The notes under the pieces are model-generated. The model was given only the letters and a program-made list of their open reading frames with translations, had not been told where the DNA came from and did not search any database. From positions 1-64,000 of the forward strand of contig JAFXEX010000010.1 in NCBI GenBank assembly GCA_017520825.1: 64,000 nt of DNA, read 5' to 3'. Position 1 is the first letter of the stretch. Every line of letters begins with the position of its first letter. A program made the translations under genes and the position numbers. Shown one piece after another: positions 8,803-16,429 of this stretch. The stretch comes from Clostridia bacterium (GTDB lineage Bacteria; Bacillota; Clostridia; Oscillospirales; SIG627).

Positions 8803-9537
8803 CTATAATCGTGTTTCGTACAGTAGCATTGAAAGTACGGCAGGACCTGCCGTTTCGGTTCTGAGTATTAGCTTTCCCAGACTTACGGCTTCAATTCCGT
8901 GGGACCGTGCAAGCTCTGCCTCCTTGGGAGCGACTCCACCCTCGGGACCTATATAAAAGCCCACCGAGGAAAAGCTCTTTCCACCGATAACGTCCTTTAC
9001 AGTCTTGCCCTCTGCCAGCTCGTAGCAGAAAAAGCTCACGTCCCGCTCACTCATCTTCCTTACGCATTCCTCAAAGCTTATGACGTTATGCACCGTTGGT
9101 ACGAAGCCACGTCCACATTGCTTTGCCGCCTCCAGCGCAATTTTGTTCCAGCGCTCCAGCTTTTTCCTCTCGCCTGCGCTGTCAAGCTTCATAACCGAGC
9201 GCTCAGCCGACACGGGATATATTTCACTTGCGCCAAGCTCCACCGACTTCTGTATGACCGTCTCCATTTTGTCCCCCTTAACGAGAGCCTGAAAAACGGA
9301 GATTTTAATATCGCTCTCCACGTGGGAGGGGATAACCTCCTGCACCGTCAGCATAACGGCGTCGGGAGTGAATGCGTCTATTAAACAAAGGTAGTCCATA
9401 CCGTCGGAGCTGGTTACCGTCAGAGCGTCTCCCACCTTCATTCTCAGGGTTTTTGAGATGTGATGAGCGTCGTCGCCCTTTATTTCAATAACGTCACTTT
9501 TACGGAACTTACTGTCTGAAAGGAAGAATTTAGGCAT
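8803..9537 (-). CDS. rsmE: 16S rRNA (uracil1498-N3)-methyltransferase RsmE
   Basis: SPOUT-fold enzyme that methylates U1498 of 16S rRNA using SAM. From the ATG at 9537 the product is 244 residues, normal for RsmE. An N-terminal PUA-like domain (KGDDAHHISKTLRMKVGD) precedes the knotted SPOUT domain with its SAM-binding motifs GFYIGPEGGVAPKEAE and SLGKLILRTETAGPAVLSML. An in-frame TTG six codons upstream is possible, but GAAAGG is placed correctly only for the ATG. A consensus promoter lies just upstream. Confidence 0.96.
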   Translation of the reverse strand: MPKFFLSDSKFRKSDVIEIKGDDAHHISKTLRMKVGDALTVTSSDGMDYLCLIDAFTPDAVMLTVQEVIPSHVESDIKISVFQALVKGDKMETVIQKSVELGASEIYPVSAERSVMKLDSAGERKKLERWNKIALEAAKQCGRGFVPTVHNVISFEECVRKMSERDVSFFCYELAEGKTVKDVIGGKSFSSVGFYIGPEGGVAPKEAELARSHGIEAVSLGKLILRTETAGPAVLSMLLYETRL

Positions 9538-9580
9538 TTTTTGACCTTTCGGCAAATGTAATTACTCAATATTTGTATAC

Positions 9581-9609
9581 ATTATACTATATAATGTCCA
9601 ATTTGTCAA
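9581..9609 (-). promoter_or_regulatory. Sigma-A promoter for rsmE
   Basis: On the minus strand: TTGACA (9604-9609), a 17-bp spacer, and TATAAT (9581-9586). Both hexamers match consensus exactly. It lies 44 bp before the rsmE start, in the gap after prmA, so rsmE and the two genes after it need not depend on prmA transcription. Confidence 0.9.
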
Positions 9610-9632
9610 AGATTTTTTAAAAATTTTGGTGA

Positions 9633-10616
9633 TTATTTTACCTTTTTCGCCACTATTACCGACCAATCATCAGAGCTTGCAGTTTTTTCAATAGAAAAGC
9701 CACTTTTTTCAAGGGCAAGTCTCACCTCGTCCTCACGCTCGCTGATAATTCCCGATGCAATGAGAGTACCACCCACGGTCAGCTTTTCAAAGAACATATC
9801 CGACATCATTATGATAATGCCTGCCACTATGTTGGCGCATATTACGTCAAAGTCACCACCGATTTTTTCGTAAAGCTCACGGCTTTCAAGCACGTCGCCG
9901 TCGTATACTCTGACCTGATTTTCACCAAGTCCGTTTTGCTCCATATTCTCGGCAGCAATTCTCGCTGCCACCTCGTCAATATCAACTGCAACGGCGTCAC
10001 CTGCCCCAAGCTTCATTCCGGCAATTGTCAGAATACCGCTTCCACATCCCATATCAAGCAGATGCTCGCCACCCGTGATTATTTCCTCAAGCCTTTCCAT
10101 ACAAAGCTTGGTGGTTGCGTGAGAGCCCGTTCCAAAGGATGACGAGGGGTCTATCTCGATTACCCTTCTGTCTGCCCTCAATTCATCGGGAAGCTCTTCC
10201 CAGGTGGGCTTTACCACAAGCTTGTTGCCTACCTGAAAGGGCTTGAAATACTGACGCCAATTATTCTCCCAATCCTCGTCACGAACGGTATCGAGAGACC
10301 ACAGGAGAGAAGAGTAGTTGGAGCTTTTGCCTTTAAGGTCGATGAGGGCAGATAAAGCCTTTTCATAGGTTGCCATGCCCTCCTCGTCGGTGCCGAAGTA
10401 TGCGTATATCACCGGCGTCTTGTCCTCTGATTTCAAAAGCTCGTCGTCAATGTAATCGTAGAATATTCCACCACCCGAAAGAGTTTCCTCCAGGTCGGAA
10501 AAATCCTCAACGGTAAAGGTTTCCACCCCTGCGATAACAAGCAGGTTGGAAATTTCCTCAACGAAAAGGGGAGACGCGCCCCCCGATAAGGTTATTTTAA
10601 GTCTTGACCAAGTCAT
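9633..10616 (-). CDS. prmA: Ribosomal protein L11 methyltransferase
   Basis: Class I SAM-dependent enzyme that trimethylates ribosomal protein L11. At 327 residues it is slightly longer than typical (about 290-315). The N-terminal L11-recognition domain is followed by the Rossmann domain with motif I HLLDMGCGSGILTIAG and the downstream segment DVICANIVAGIII, which carries the NI pair of the N/D-PPx-like motif. GGAG lies 11 bases before the ATG. It precedes rsmE, a common pairing of two ribosome-modifying enzymes in Firmicutes. Confidence 0.95.
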   Translation of the reverse strand: MTWSRLKITLSGGASPLFVEEISNLLVIAGVETFTVEDFSDLEETLSGGGIFYDYIDDELLKSEDKTPVIYAYFGTDEEGMATYEKALSALIDLKGKSSNYSSLLWSLDTVRDEDWENNWRQYFKPFQVGNKLVVKPTWEELPDELRADRRVIEIDPSSSFGTGSHATTKLCMERLEEIITGGEHLLDMGCGSGILTIAGMKLGAGDAVAVDIDEVAARIAAENMEQNGLGENQVRVYDGDVLESRELYEKIGGDFDVICANIVAGIIIMMSDMFFEKLTVGGTLIASGIISEREDEVRLALEKSGFSIEKTASSDDWSVIVAKKVK

Positions 10617-10640
10617 ATTATTTGTGCTCCAATCCTAGAA

Positions 10641-10668
10641 AAAGGAACGCATTTATTTGCGTTCCTCT
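10641..10668 (-). terminator. Terminator of the small P-loop gene
   Basis: AGGAACGCA and TGCGTTCCT form a stem. Read on the minus strand it is followed by TTTTTC. It lies between the gene at 10689 and prmA. Confidence 0.75.
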
Positions 10669-10688
10669 TTGTCTATGTTGTTTTGAAA

Positions 10689-11099
10689 TTAAAGAATGTA
10701 CTTGTTAAGAGAAGCAGGGAAATCAGCAGGGTCGATTGACGCCGTTGTAACAAGGTTGATTTCCTTGGCAGTTGTAATTTTATCAAGAGCTTCAATAAGC
10801 TTTACAAAGTCTTCCTTGTCATCCTTACAAATCTTAAGAGATGAGTCGATGAATATATCCTTTATATCATAGTTAGCAGAGATGATACCACACACCATAC
10901 CGTAAAGCTCTGCTGAGCCCGAGATACCAAAAACGTCGGTATCTACAAGTCTTACCTGGTGGCGTACGTCAAACATAAGCTTGTTGCCCTTTTCAATGCA
11001 TACAACGTTTCCGGGGGAGGTTTCAACAGCCTTGTTTGCCAGCTCGATGAGGTGCTTTGTCTTTCCGCTACCCTTGAGACCGATGATGATTCTTACCAT
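10689..11099 (-). CDS. Small P-loop (Walker A) protein, function unknown
   Basis: 136 residues with a clear N-terminal Walker A, GLKGSGKT (residues 7-14), and a possible Walker B at DIFIDSSL near residue 84. There is no second recognised domain. Short proteins of this kind occur widely in Clostridia and are annotated only as ATP-binding proteins; nucleotide binding is the only safe prediction. It is probably monocistronic: a likely promoter (TTGATT, 17 bp, TACAAT on the minus strand) lies in the gap to 11160 and a terminator follows. Confidence 0.8.
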   Translation of the reverse strand: MVRIIIGLKGSGKTKHLIELANKAVETSPGNVVCIEKGNKLMFDVRHQVRLVDTDVFGISGSAELYGMVCGIISANYDIKDIFIDSSLKICKDDKEDFVKLIEALDKITTAKEINLVTTASIDPADFPASLNKYIL

Positions 11100-11212
11100 A
11101 TTAAATTACCTTCCTTTCTTTGAAAAACCAAAGAGTTTTTCTCCTGTATCTATTGTATAACAAAACTCGTGAAAAATCAATAGTCTTTTGGCAATTCGAT
11201 GGAAAAAAATAA

Positions 11213-12553
11213 TCAAAATCTGTAATATATGTTTATTTTGCCATCAAATATTACCACCTTGTCCACAACCGAGCGAACAAGTGCCCTTTTTTCACGCATA
11301 TCAAGACCGTCCCACAGGTCCTTTATTCCCTTTATCTGTCCTATTGCCTCCTGACGCTTTTCCTCCTCCTTCTCCTTCTCCTTTTGCCTTTGTTCCTTCT
11401 TCCTCGCCCTTGCCAGCCTTTCCTCGCAGTCCTTTATAACTCCTATGAGAGTGTCGTTTCCCTCCGACCATAGCTCGTAAAGCCTTTTCAGCTTTCTCTC
11501 AAGCTTTTCACTCTCCCTGACCTCAACCGTCCTTTTTTCGCTCTCCTCTTTTTCTATTCCAAGAGAAAAAATGTCGGAGATTACCTCGCTTTCCACCTCG
11601 TCTGCCCACACTCTTTCGGCAGAGCAGTTGGGGTCGTGAACCAGATAGGGCTTTGACCTCTGCTGTGAGTAGCAAACCAGCTTGTAGCCCTTTTTTCCCC
11701 ATTTCTGATACCTCATTCTCGCCATACACTCTCCACAGTATATCAAGCCTGATAGCAGGTGAGGGGAGTCTGCCTTGTTTCCACGCTCCCTCCGTGCGAA
11801 TTCCTCCATAGCCTTGTCAAAGGTCTCACGGTCAACTATCGCTTCGTGCCGTCCCTCGTACTCCTCACCCTTGTAGGCGATTACGCCAAGGTTGGTTTTC
11901 CTCTTTAAAATCTGTACCACAAGCTTTTCGTAGCTTAGACCAAGCTCAAGGGCAATGGCGTTGGGGGAATAGCCCGACAGAAACATTCGGTACATTTCAC
12001 GCACCGTTTCGGCATCGGCGTTGGGGACGAGTATACCCTTTTCACTGTCGTAATCGTAGCCGAAGGGGATTTTTCCCCCTCCCATCCATAGCCCACTTTT
12101 AACCCTTTCCCTCATTCCCATTCGGGTCCTTATCTTTATAGTTTCACGCTCCAGCTGGGCAAAGGCAGAGAGTATTCCAAGCATAGCTCTGCCTATAGGA
12201 GTCGAGGTGTCCATATTCTCGGACAGCGAAACGAAGCCCACGCCGTACTTGTTCAATACGTCCTCAATGATAAAGAGAGTGTCCTTCTGACTTCGGGAAA
12301 GTCTGTCAAGCTTATAGACTGCAACGTGAGAAATCAATCCCTTTCCCACGTCCTCAAGGAGCGCGCGCAGGGCAGGTCGTTCAATATTGCTACCACTGAA
12401 GCCGGGGTCGATGTAAAACTCGTAATTCTCTATTTCCTTTGAGACGCACCACGCCTCAAGTAGCTTCTTCTGTGCGTCAATGGAGTAGCCCTCCTCTGCT
12501 TGTCCCTCGGTGGATACTCTCACGTATAAAGCAACCTTCTTCAAAAAAATCAC
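11213..12553 (-). CDS. Large serine recombinase (phage/ICE integrase type)
   Basis: 446 residues counted from a GTG at 12553. A TTG three codons later (12544) is better spaced from GGGGTGA, so the start is uncertain. The N-terminal resolvase domain has the nucleophile Ser in YVRVSTEGQ (about residue 14) and the YKLDRLSRS motif. It is followed by a recombinase domain, a zinc ribbon (CGECMARMRY, then a Cys pair further on) and a short charged coiled coil rich in Lys/Glu (about 365-400). Such enzymes integrate or excise mobile elements at attP/attB sites. It is the last gene after terminase on the same strand. It looks intact, but no other structural phage gene is in the window. Confidence 0.93.
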   Translation of the reverse strand: MIFLKKVALYVRVSTEGQAEEGYSIDAQKKLLEAWCVSKEIENYEFYIDPGFSGSNIERPALRALLEDVGKGLISHVAVYKLDRLSRSQKDTLFIIEDVLNKYGVGFVSLSENMDTSTPIGRAMLGILSAFAQLERETIKIRTRMGMRERVKSGLWMGGGKIPFGYDYDSEKGILVPNADAETVREMYRMFLSGYSPNAIALELGLSYEKLVVQILKRKTNLGVIAYKGEEYEGRHEAIVDRETFDKAMEEFARRERGNKADSPHLLSGLIYCGECMARMRYQKWGKKGYKLVCYSQQRSKPYLVHDPNCSAERVWADEVESEVISDIFSLGIEKEESEKRTVEVRESEKLERKLKRLYELWSEGNDTLIGVIKDCEERLARARKKEQRQKEKEKEEEKRQEAIGQIKGIKDLWDGLDMREKRALVRSVVDKVVIFDGKINIYYRF

Positions 12554-12554
12554 C

Positions 12555-12600
12555 CCGAATAATTATGGGTAATCCCGTCAACAATTATTCGAGGTGATAC
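12555..12600. promoter_or_regulatory. 46-bp inverted repeat upstream of the recombinase
   Basis: Fourteen-bp arms (CACCCCGAATAATT and AATTATTCGAGGTG, one mismatch) flank an 18-bp centre that itself contains GGGTAATCCC. Each arm also holds the ribosome binding site of the gene it faces: GGGGTGA for the recombinase and GAGGTGA for the 26-codon ORF at 12602. Large serine integrases commonly have their attachment site next to their gene, so a recombination site is one possibility and a dyad operator another. Confidence 0.45.
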
Positions 12601-12601
12601 G

Positions 12602-12682
12602 ATGAAGGTAGAAAGATTTATAAACGGAAAAAAAGCCACCAAGGAGGACCTTAAAAAGAAAAAGATTAAGCTCCCCAAATAA
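12602..12682 (+). CDS. Possible 26-residue basic peptide, divergent from recombinase
   Basis: ORF too short for ordinary gene finders: ATG at 12602, GAGGTGA 4 bases before it, stop TAA at 12680-12682. The product is very Lys-rich (begins MKVERFINGKKATKEDLKKK). The well-placed ribosome binding site and position opposite the recombinase argue for expression, perhaps as a recombination directionality factor or regulator, but that is a guess. Its stop codon touches a family A repeat. Confidence 0.4.
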   Translation: MKVERFINGKKATKEDLKKKKIKLPK

Positions 12683-12785
12683 TGCAGAATGCACAATGCA
12701 CAATTAATGTTAATTTGCCTTTGGCAAATTTTCAATCAAAGTAAATTTCGCATAGCGAAATTATCCTTAACTGTGCATTGCCAAA
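12680..12785. repeat. Family A interspersed repeat, copy 1
   Basis: Begins with tandem 7-mers (GCAGAAT, GCACAAT, GCACAAT), then two small hairpins, AATTTGCCTTTGGCAAATT and AATTTCGCATAGCGAAATT, and ends with the inverted terminus TAACTGTGCATTG. The same plan recurs at 17307, 19553, 32030 and (partly) 33838. It fills the gap between the short ORF at 12602 and the terminase stop codon. Confidence 0.8.
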
Positions 12786-12798
12786 GCTTTGCTTTGCT

Positions 12799-14169
12799 TC
12801 AGCTTTCGAGAAATCTTACGTAGCTCACGGGCTTTTTCTCGCGCCATTCGGCAAAGGGGTCCACGTCGGGCACGGCTCTTTCCCTGACCTCGCCGGGTAT
12901 AAAGCCCATGGACATTACGCCGTAGCGAAGCGCGTCGGGGGCGTGGGTCAGCTCGTGAGGGCTGTCGGCTACGTCCTCTGACACCCTTGGGTCAAAGGTA
13001 AGCTTTGGCAGAGTGCGTATAATGTTTGTACAGCTCTCAAAAAACATCAGCCGTGGCTCACCGTCACTTCTGTCACGGAGTAGCTCTCTTATCATTCGCC
13101 ACCCCGTTATTCGTGTGTTGTCGGCAGGCATTACGCCACAAAGTCCGAAGGAGGACATAATATCGAAGCCCGTCTTGCCACTGTCCTGCCGTCTGCCTGC
13201 AAGGTCGGGACTGGCAACGCTCCACCTTATTTTCTCGTTACCCGTCAGCTCCCTGATTTGACACGCAGCCTCACTCAACACCAAATTGGGCTTGTAAAGC
13301 TCTCGGTAAACGTACAGTCTTGACCTGTCGGGAGGATAGGCAAACCACAGACAAGCCGTCATATCAAGACCGTAGTCAAACGCCGTAAACCGTGTCCAAT
13401 CCTCTGGAATTGTGAAGGGACGGCACACGTTTTTCTCCCTTGAAAATTCGGGAAAATACTGTCCCTCAAAGGCGTCCCAATCGCCGTAAAGCATCGCCTT
13501 GCGACGAAGTGGGGGAAGTGCTTCAAGGGTCTTTACGTACTGTGGGTTTTTGGAAATAATATATTCGTTATCGTAGACAGTCGAGGGCACGAAGGTGTAG
13601 TCCTCGGCGTTTTCATTTTCGTTGTAGCGCTTGTCAATAAATAGCCTTTTCACCCATTCGTGCCCCACACCTCCCGGATTGCAGGTGAAGTACATTCTTG
13701 GCACGAAGCCCTCGGTGTTGCCCGAGAGTCTGTTGGACTCGGTTAGAGCTATGTATTGCATATAGGTAAACTGCGTTGCCTCCTCCATACCGATGACCTC
13801 GTACGCCTGCCCCTGATATTGCAGAATATCCGACTCGTTGAGACAGTACCCAAGCTTAATTCGGCTTCTGTTTTTAAAGGTGAACTCCTTGGTTGAGTCC
13901 TTGTATTGCGCAATGCCGTTCAATGCCTTTTGCAGAGGGATAATGTGGTTTTCTCTCAGCTCGGGGAAGGTACGGCGAAGGAGTAAAATCTGTATGCCGG
14001 GGTATGCAAGGGCAAGGAGTATGAACTTGGTCCTCATAGCCCAGCTTTTCCCACCACCTCTGGCTCCACCGTAGGCAACTCTGGTGGTTTTAGCCTCGAA
14101 AAACTCCTCCTGCTTGGGATAGGGCTTGACGGTCCTTAAATAGCGCTGGATTTTCGTCATACTGCCCAC
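12799..14169 (-). CDS. Phage terminase large subunit
   Basis: 456 residues, near the normal length for TerL. The ATPase half has Walker A GGARGGGKS (about 34-42), an adenine-motif region and Walker B VIGMEEATQ. The C-terminal nuclease half has the first metal-binding Asp in FTAFDYGLDM and a late acidic motif in HAPDALRYG. It would cut and translocate phage DNA into capsids. It overlaps the terminase small subunit gene by 13 bases. It looks intact, but no portal, protease or capsid gene follows, so it is a remnant or part of a very reduced element. Confidence 0.93.
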   Translation of the reverse strand: MGSMTKIQRYLRTVKPYPKQEEFFEAKTTRVAYGGARGGGKSWAMRTKFILLALAYPGIQILLLRRTFPELRENHIIPLQKALNGIAQYKDSTKEFTFKNRSRIKLGYCLNESDILQYQGQAYEVIGMEEATQFTYMQYIALTESNRLSGNTEGFVPRMYFTCNPGGVGHEWVKRLFIDKRYNENENAEDYTFVPSTVYDNEYIISKNPQYVKTLEALPPLRRKAMLYGDWDAFEGQYFPEFSREKNVCRPFTIPEDWTRFTAFDYGLDMTACLWFAYPPDRSRLYVYRELYKPNLVLSEAACQIRELTGNEKIRWSVASPDLAGRRQDSGKTGFDIMSSFGLCGVMPADNTRITGWRMIRELLRDRSDGEPRLMFFESCTNIIRTLPKLTFDPRVSEDVADSPHELTHAPDALRYGVMSMGFIPGEVRERAVPDVDPFAEWREKKPVSYVRFLES

Positions 14170-14573
14170 CGTCCAAAGCTTTCGGGAAGCTCGTAGTCCT
14201 CGGTGTCCACGGCTTCAGCGCCGTCACGCCACCTGTCAAAGTTAACTGCCAGAAACAGCTTGACACCCGAAAAGGCTTCTTTGGAAAACAGTCTTTCCTC
14301 GGCGTATTCCTCTACCCTCATAACCGACATTTTTATATAACGGCTCATCTCGGGGTCCTCGAAGGAAAACAGCTCCTCACGGCTTTCGCACCCTACTGCC
14401 AGAGCAAGTCCCGTCAGAGTGTAGGGGAGCGCCACCTTCTTTATTATATTGCCGTTCTCGTCGGTGAGTGGTACGCCGTTCTTGTCGGTCATAGGGGCAA
14501 GCCTTGACTTGAAATACTCGTCAATCCGACGCTTTAATTCGGTTAAGCTTTTTGGTTTGTTCTTGTACGTCAT
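14157..14573 (-). CDS. Phage terminase small subunit
   Basis: 138 residues with an N-terminal helix-turn-helix-like DNA-binding region and a typical small-terminase segment (YTLTGLALAVGCESREELFS). It recognises phage DNA and recruits the large subunit, whose gene overlaps its 3' end. GGAG lies 5 bases before the ATG. A long structured leader and a promoter shared with the replication gene at 24917 lie upstream. Confidence 0.85.
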   Translation of the reverse strand: MTYKNKPKSLTELKRRIDEYFKSRLAPMTDKNGVPLTDENGNIIKKVALPYTLTGLALAVGCESREELFSFEDPEMSRYIKMSVMRVEEYAEERLFSKEAFSGVKLFLAVNFDRWRDGAEAVDTEDYELPESFGRWAV

Positions 14574-14734
14574 AGTATCTCCTTTTCATTTTTTCGTATT
14601 TTTTCGCAATACTTAGCTTACTGCTCGACTCGCCGTCGTCGACTTACGTAAGTAAGCCTTCCTCGGCTCACTCACGAGCGCGTCGTCTTGCAAAAAAATA
14701 CCTCAAAATGTAAGTATAATTTATTGCTTCAAAA
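14574..14734 (-). other. Structured leader upstream of the terminase operon
   Basis: 161 bp with no ORF. It contains several overlapping palindromes (CTTACTTACGTAAG, and GTCGACGACGGCGAG with a partial complement). Lying between the promoter and the terminase start, it should be transcribed as a folded 5' leader. No known riboswitch class is recognised. Confidence 0.45.
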
Positions 14735-14792
14735 GGCGTACAGATTTAAGGGAAAATCGTTTCATTTTCGTTTTTCACCCAAACGTGTAGCC
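14735..14792 (-). repeat. Family C element, minimal 58-bp copy
   Basis: The two ends of the family C element, GGCTACACGTTTGGGTG and CCTTAAATCTGTACGCC, are joined with only about 10 bp between them and form one long imperfect hairpin. The ~175-bp interior found in the copies at 24643, 32213 and 51711 is absent. It lies directly downstream of the terminase -10 box. Confidence 0.75.
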
Positions 14793-14805
14793 TCAATCCG
14801 TATAC

Positions 14806-14851
14806 ATTATAACACTGACATATACTGACATACAATGACGTGTATGTGACA
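14806..14851 (-). promoter_or_regulatory. Promoter with four phased TGTCA repeats (terminase operon)
   Basis: On the minus strand: -10 TATAAT (14806-14811), 18-bp spacer, -35-like TTGTAT (14830-14835). Four direct repeats of TGTCA (one CGTCA) lie at 14847-14851, 14836-14840, 14826-14830 and 14816-14820, spaced 11, 10 and 10 bp, so on one face of the helix. The same promoter with the same spacing lies upstream of the replication gene at 24917. It fits a shared activator or repressor. Confidence 0.75.
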
Positions 14852-14872
14852 TCTTTAAGCAAATTTACAATC

Positions 14873-14905
14873 AAAAAATAGCCTCTGCCAAAAAAGGCAG
14901 AGGCT
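14873..14905 (-). terminator. Terminator of pgi
   Basis: GCCTCTGCC and GGCAGAGGC form a perfect 9-bp stem. On the minus strand it is followed by TATTTTTT. It lies about 110 bp beyond the pgi stop, after a micro-hairpin array that would be transcribed in the pgi 3' region. Confidence 0.85.
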
Positions 14906-14914
14906 TTCCTTAAC

Positions 14915-15019
14915 GCCCCACAGGGCATATCGCATCGAAGATATATCGCACGCAATAGCGTATATCGAAAATCCGTATGTACGGATTTATATCGTCGAGC
15001 GTCTGCTATGCAGATGCTC
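14915..15019. repeat. Micro-hairpin array (family B), copy 1
   Basis: Five consecutive small hairpins separated by ATATCG(C): GCCCCACAGGGC, ATCGAAGAT, ACGCAATAGCGT, AAATCCGTATGTACGGATTT, and GAGCGTCTGC with GCAGATGCTC. It begins next to the pgi stop codon and ends just before its terminator. The hairpin sequences differ from those of the copies at 20055 and 20624, but the spacer is the same. Confidence 0.75.
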
Positions 15020-16324
15020 TTATTCAGGCTTTCCCAGAAGCTTGAACATATTCTTTTTATATACCTCAACGCCGGGCTGATTGAAGGGGTTTACACCACC
15101 GATGTAGCCCGAAAGAGCGCAGGCAAGCTCGAAGAAATAAACCGTGTAGCCGAAGTTTTCCTCGTCCATTCTGTCAAGCTCAAGCACTACGTTGGGAACA
15201 CCACCCTCAACGTGAGCGTCAAGCGTACCAAGAAGCGCCTGCTTGTTTACGTAGTGGAAATCCTTGTCTGCAAGGAAGTTAAGGTTGTCAATGTTTGATG
15301 CGTCAAAGGGCACCTTAACCTCGTTGTTTGAATTGAGCACGTCAATTACGGTCTCAAAAATAATTCTTCTTCCGTCCTGAAGGTACTGTCCCATACTGTG
15401 AAGGTCGGTTGAATAGATAACCGAGGCAGGGAAGAGCCCCTTCTTGTCCTTACCCTCACTCTCGCCAAATAACTGCTTGAGCCACTCGTTCATATACATA
15501 AAGGCAGGCTTGTAGGACACGAACGTTTCAATTTCAAAGCCCTTGCGAACGAGGAGATTACGGATTGCAGCATATTTGTAGCAATCGTTCTTTTCAATAT
15601 CCGTTGATGCAAAGTCCTTCATTGCCTTTTCAGCGCCCTGCATCATCTTCTTGATATCACAGCCTGCAACTGCAATGGGAAGAAGTCCAACTGCAGAGAG
15701 AACGCTGTATCTTCCACCGATATCGTCGGGCACAACGAAGGTTTCGTAGCCCTTTTCAATGGCGAAGTGCTTCAGCTTGCCCACAACGTCCTTCTTGTCG
15801 GTGGTAACGAAAATTCTTTCCTTTGCACCTGCCTCGCCGTACTTCTTTTCAAGAAGCTCGCGGAACACTCTGAAGGCTATGGCAGGCTCTGTGGTGGAGC
15901 CCGATTTTGAAATTACGTTGATGCACACGTCCTTGCCCTGGCAAAGCTCAAGAAGGTCGTGAAGGGCATCGGGGTCAATGGTGTTACCTGCAAAGTATAC
16001 GTCGGGTGTGGACTTCTTCTTTGCATTGTAGTTAGCGCCCTTTACAAACTCTATTGCAGCCCTTGCGCCAAGGTATGAGCCACCGATACCGATAGCAATG
16101 AATATATCGCAGGACTTCTGAATTTTTTCAGCTGCCCTTTCAATTCTTTCAAATTCCTCCTTGTCGTAATCAAGGGGAAGAGTCATCCAGCCGATAGGCT
16201 TTTCGGCAGGCTCACCCTTCTCTACAAGGATTTCGTGAGCAGCCTTTACCGAGGGCTGAATCAATTCGTATTCGTGCTTTCCGATAAAGCCGTTGAGATA
16301 GTCTGTTTTTAATCTTATTGCCAT
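15020..16324 (-). CDS. pgi: Glucose-6-phosphate isomerase
   Basis: Interconverts glucose-6-phosphate and fructose-6-phosphate in glycolysis and gluconeogenesis. The 434-residue product is of the compact Firmicutes type. It shows the sugar isomerase motifs GIGGSYLGARA and ISKSGSTTEPA, the PGI signature region (FPASVIYSTDLHSMGQYLQD), and a conserved C-terminal Lys-containing tail (NQPGVEVYKKNMF). It is probably transcribed alone, since a hairpin lies upstream and a terminator downstream. Confidence 0.97.
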   Translation of the reverse strand: MAIRLKTDYLNGFIGKHEYELIQPSVKAAHEILVEKGEPAEKPIGWMTLPLDYDKEEFERIERAAEKIQKSCDIFIAIGIGGSYLGARAAIEFVKGANYNAKKKSTPDVYFAGNTIDPDALHDLLELCQGKDVCINVISKSGSTTEPAIAFRVFRELLEKKYGEAGAKERIFVTTDKKDVVGKLKHFAIEKGYETFVVPDDIGGRYSVLSAVGLLPIAVAGCDIKKMMQGAEKAMKDFASTDIEKNDCYKYAAIRNLLVRKGFEIETFVSYKPAFMYMNEWLKQLFGESEGKDKKGLFPASVIYSTDLHSMGQYLQDGRRIIFETVIDVLNSNNEVKVPFDASNIDNLNFLADKDFHYVNKQALLGTLDAHVEGGVPNVVLELDRMDEENFGYTVYFFELACALSGYIGGVNPFNQPGVEVYKKNMFKLLGKPE

Positions 16325-16370
16325 AATAATACCTCTGTATCTGTTAAATATAAAAGTTTTTGAAGTTCTT

Positions 16371-16394
16371 AGAAACTTTTTTCAAAAAGTTTCT
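16371..16394. terminator. Hairpin between the esterase gene and pgi
   Basis: AGAAACTTTTT and AAAAAGTTTCT form an 11-bp stem, with a second small hairpin GGGCAAAGCCC at about 16406-16416. Internal U-runs could act as a terminator for the esterase gene, but no strong T-run follows the stem on the minus strand. Confidence 0.4.
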
Positions 16395-16429
16395 GAGTGG
16401 GTATAGGGCAAAGCCCTATTATAAATAGA

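Noticed and set aside
14746..15069. 107-codon minus-strand open frame over the pgi 3' region
   Set aside because: It runs through the terminator, a micro-hairpin array and the family C end, out of frame with pgi, with no ribosome binding site; a product of repeat sequence.
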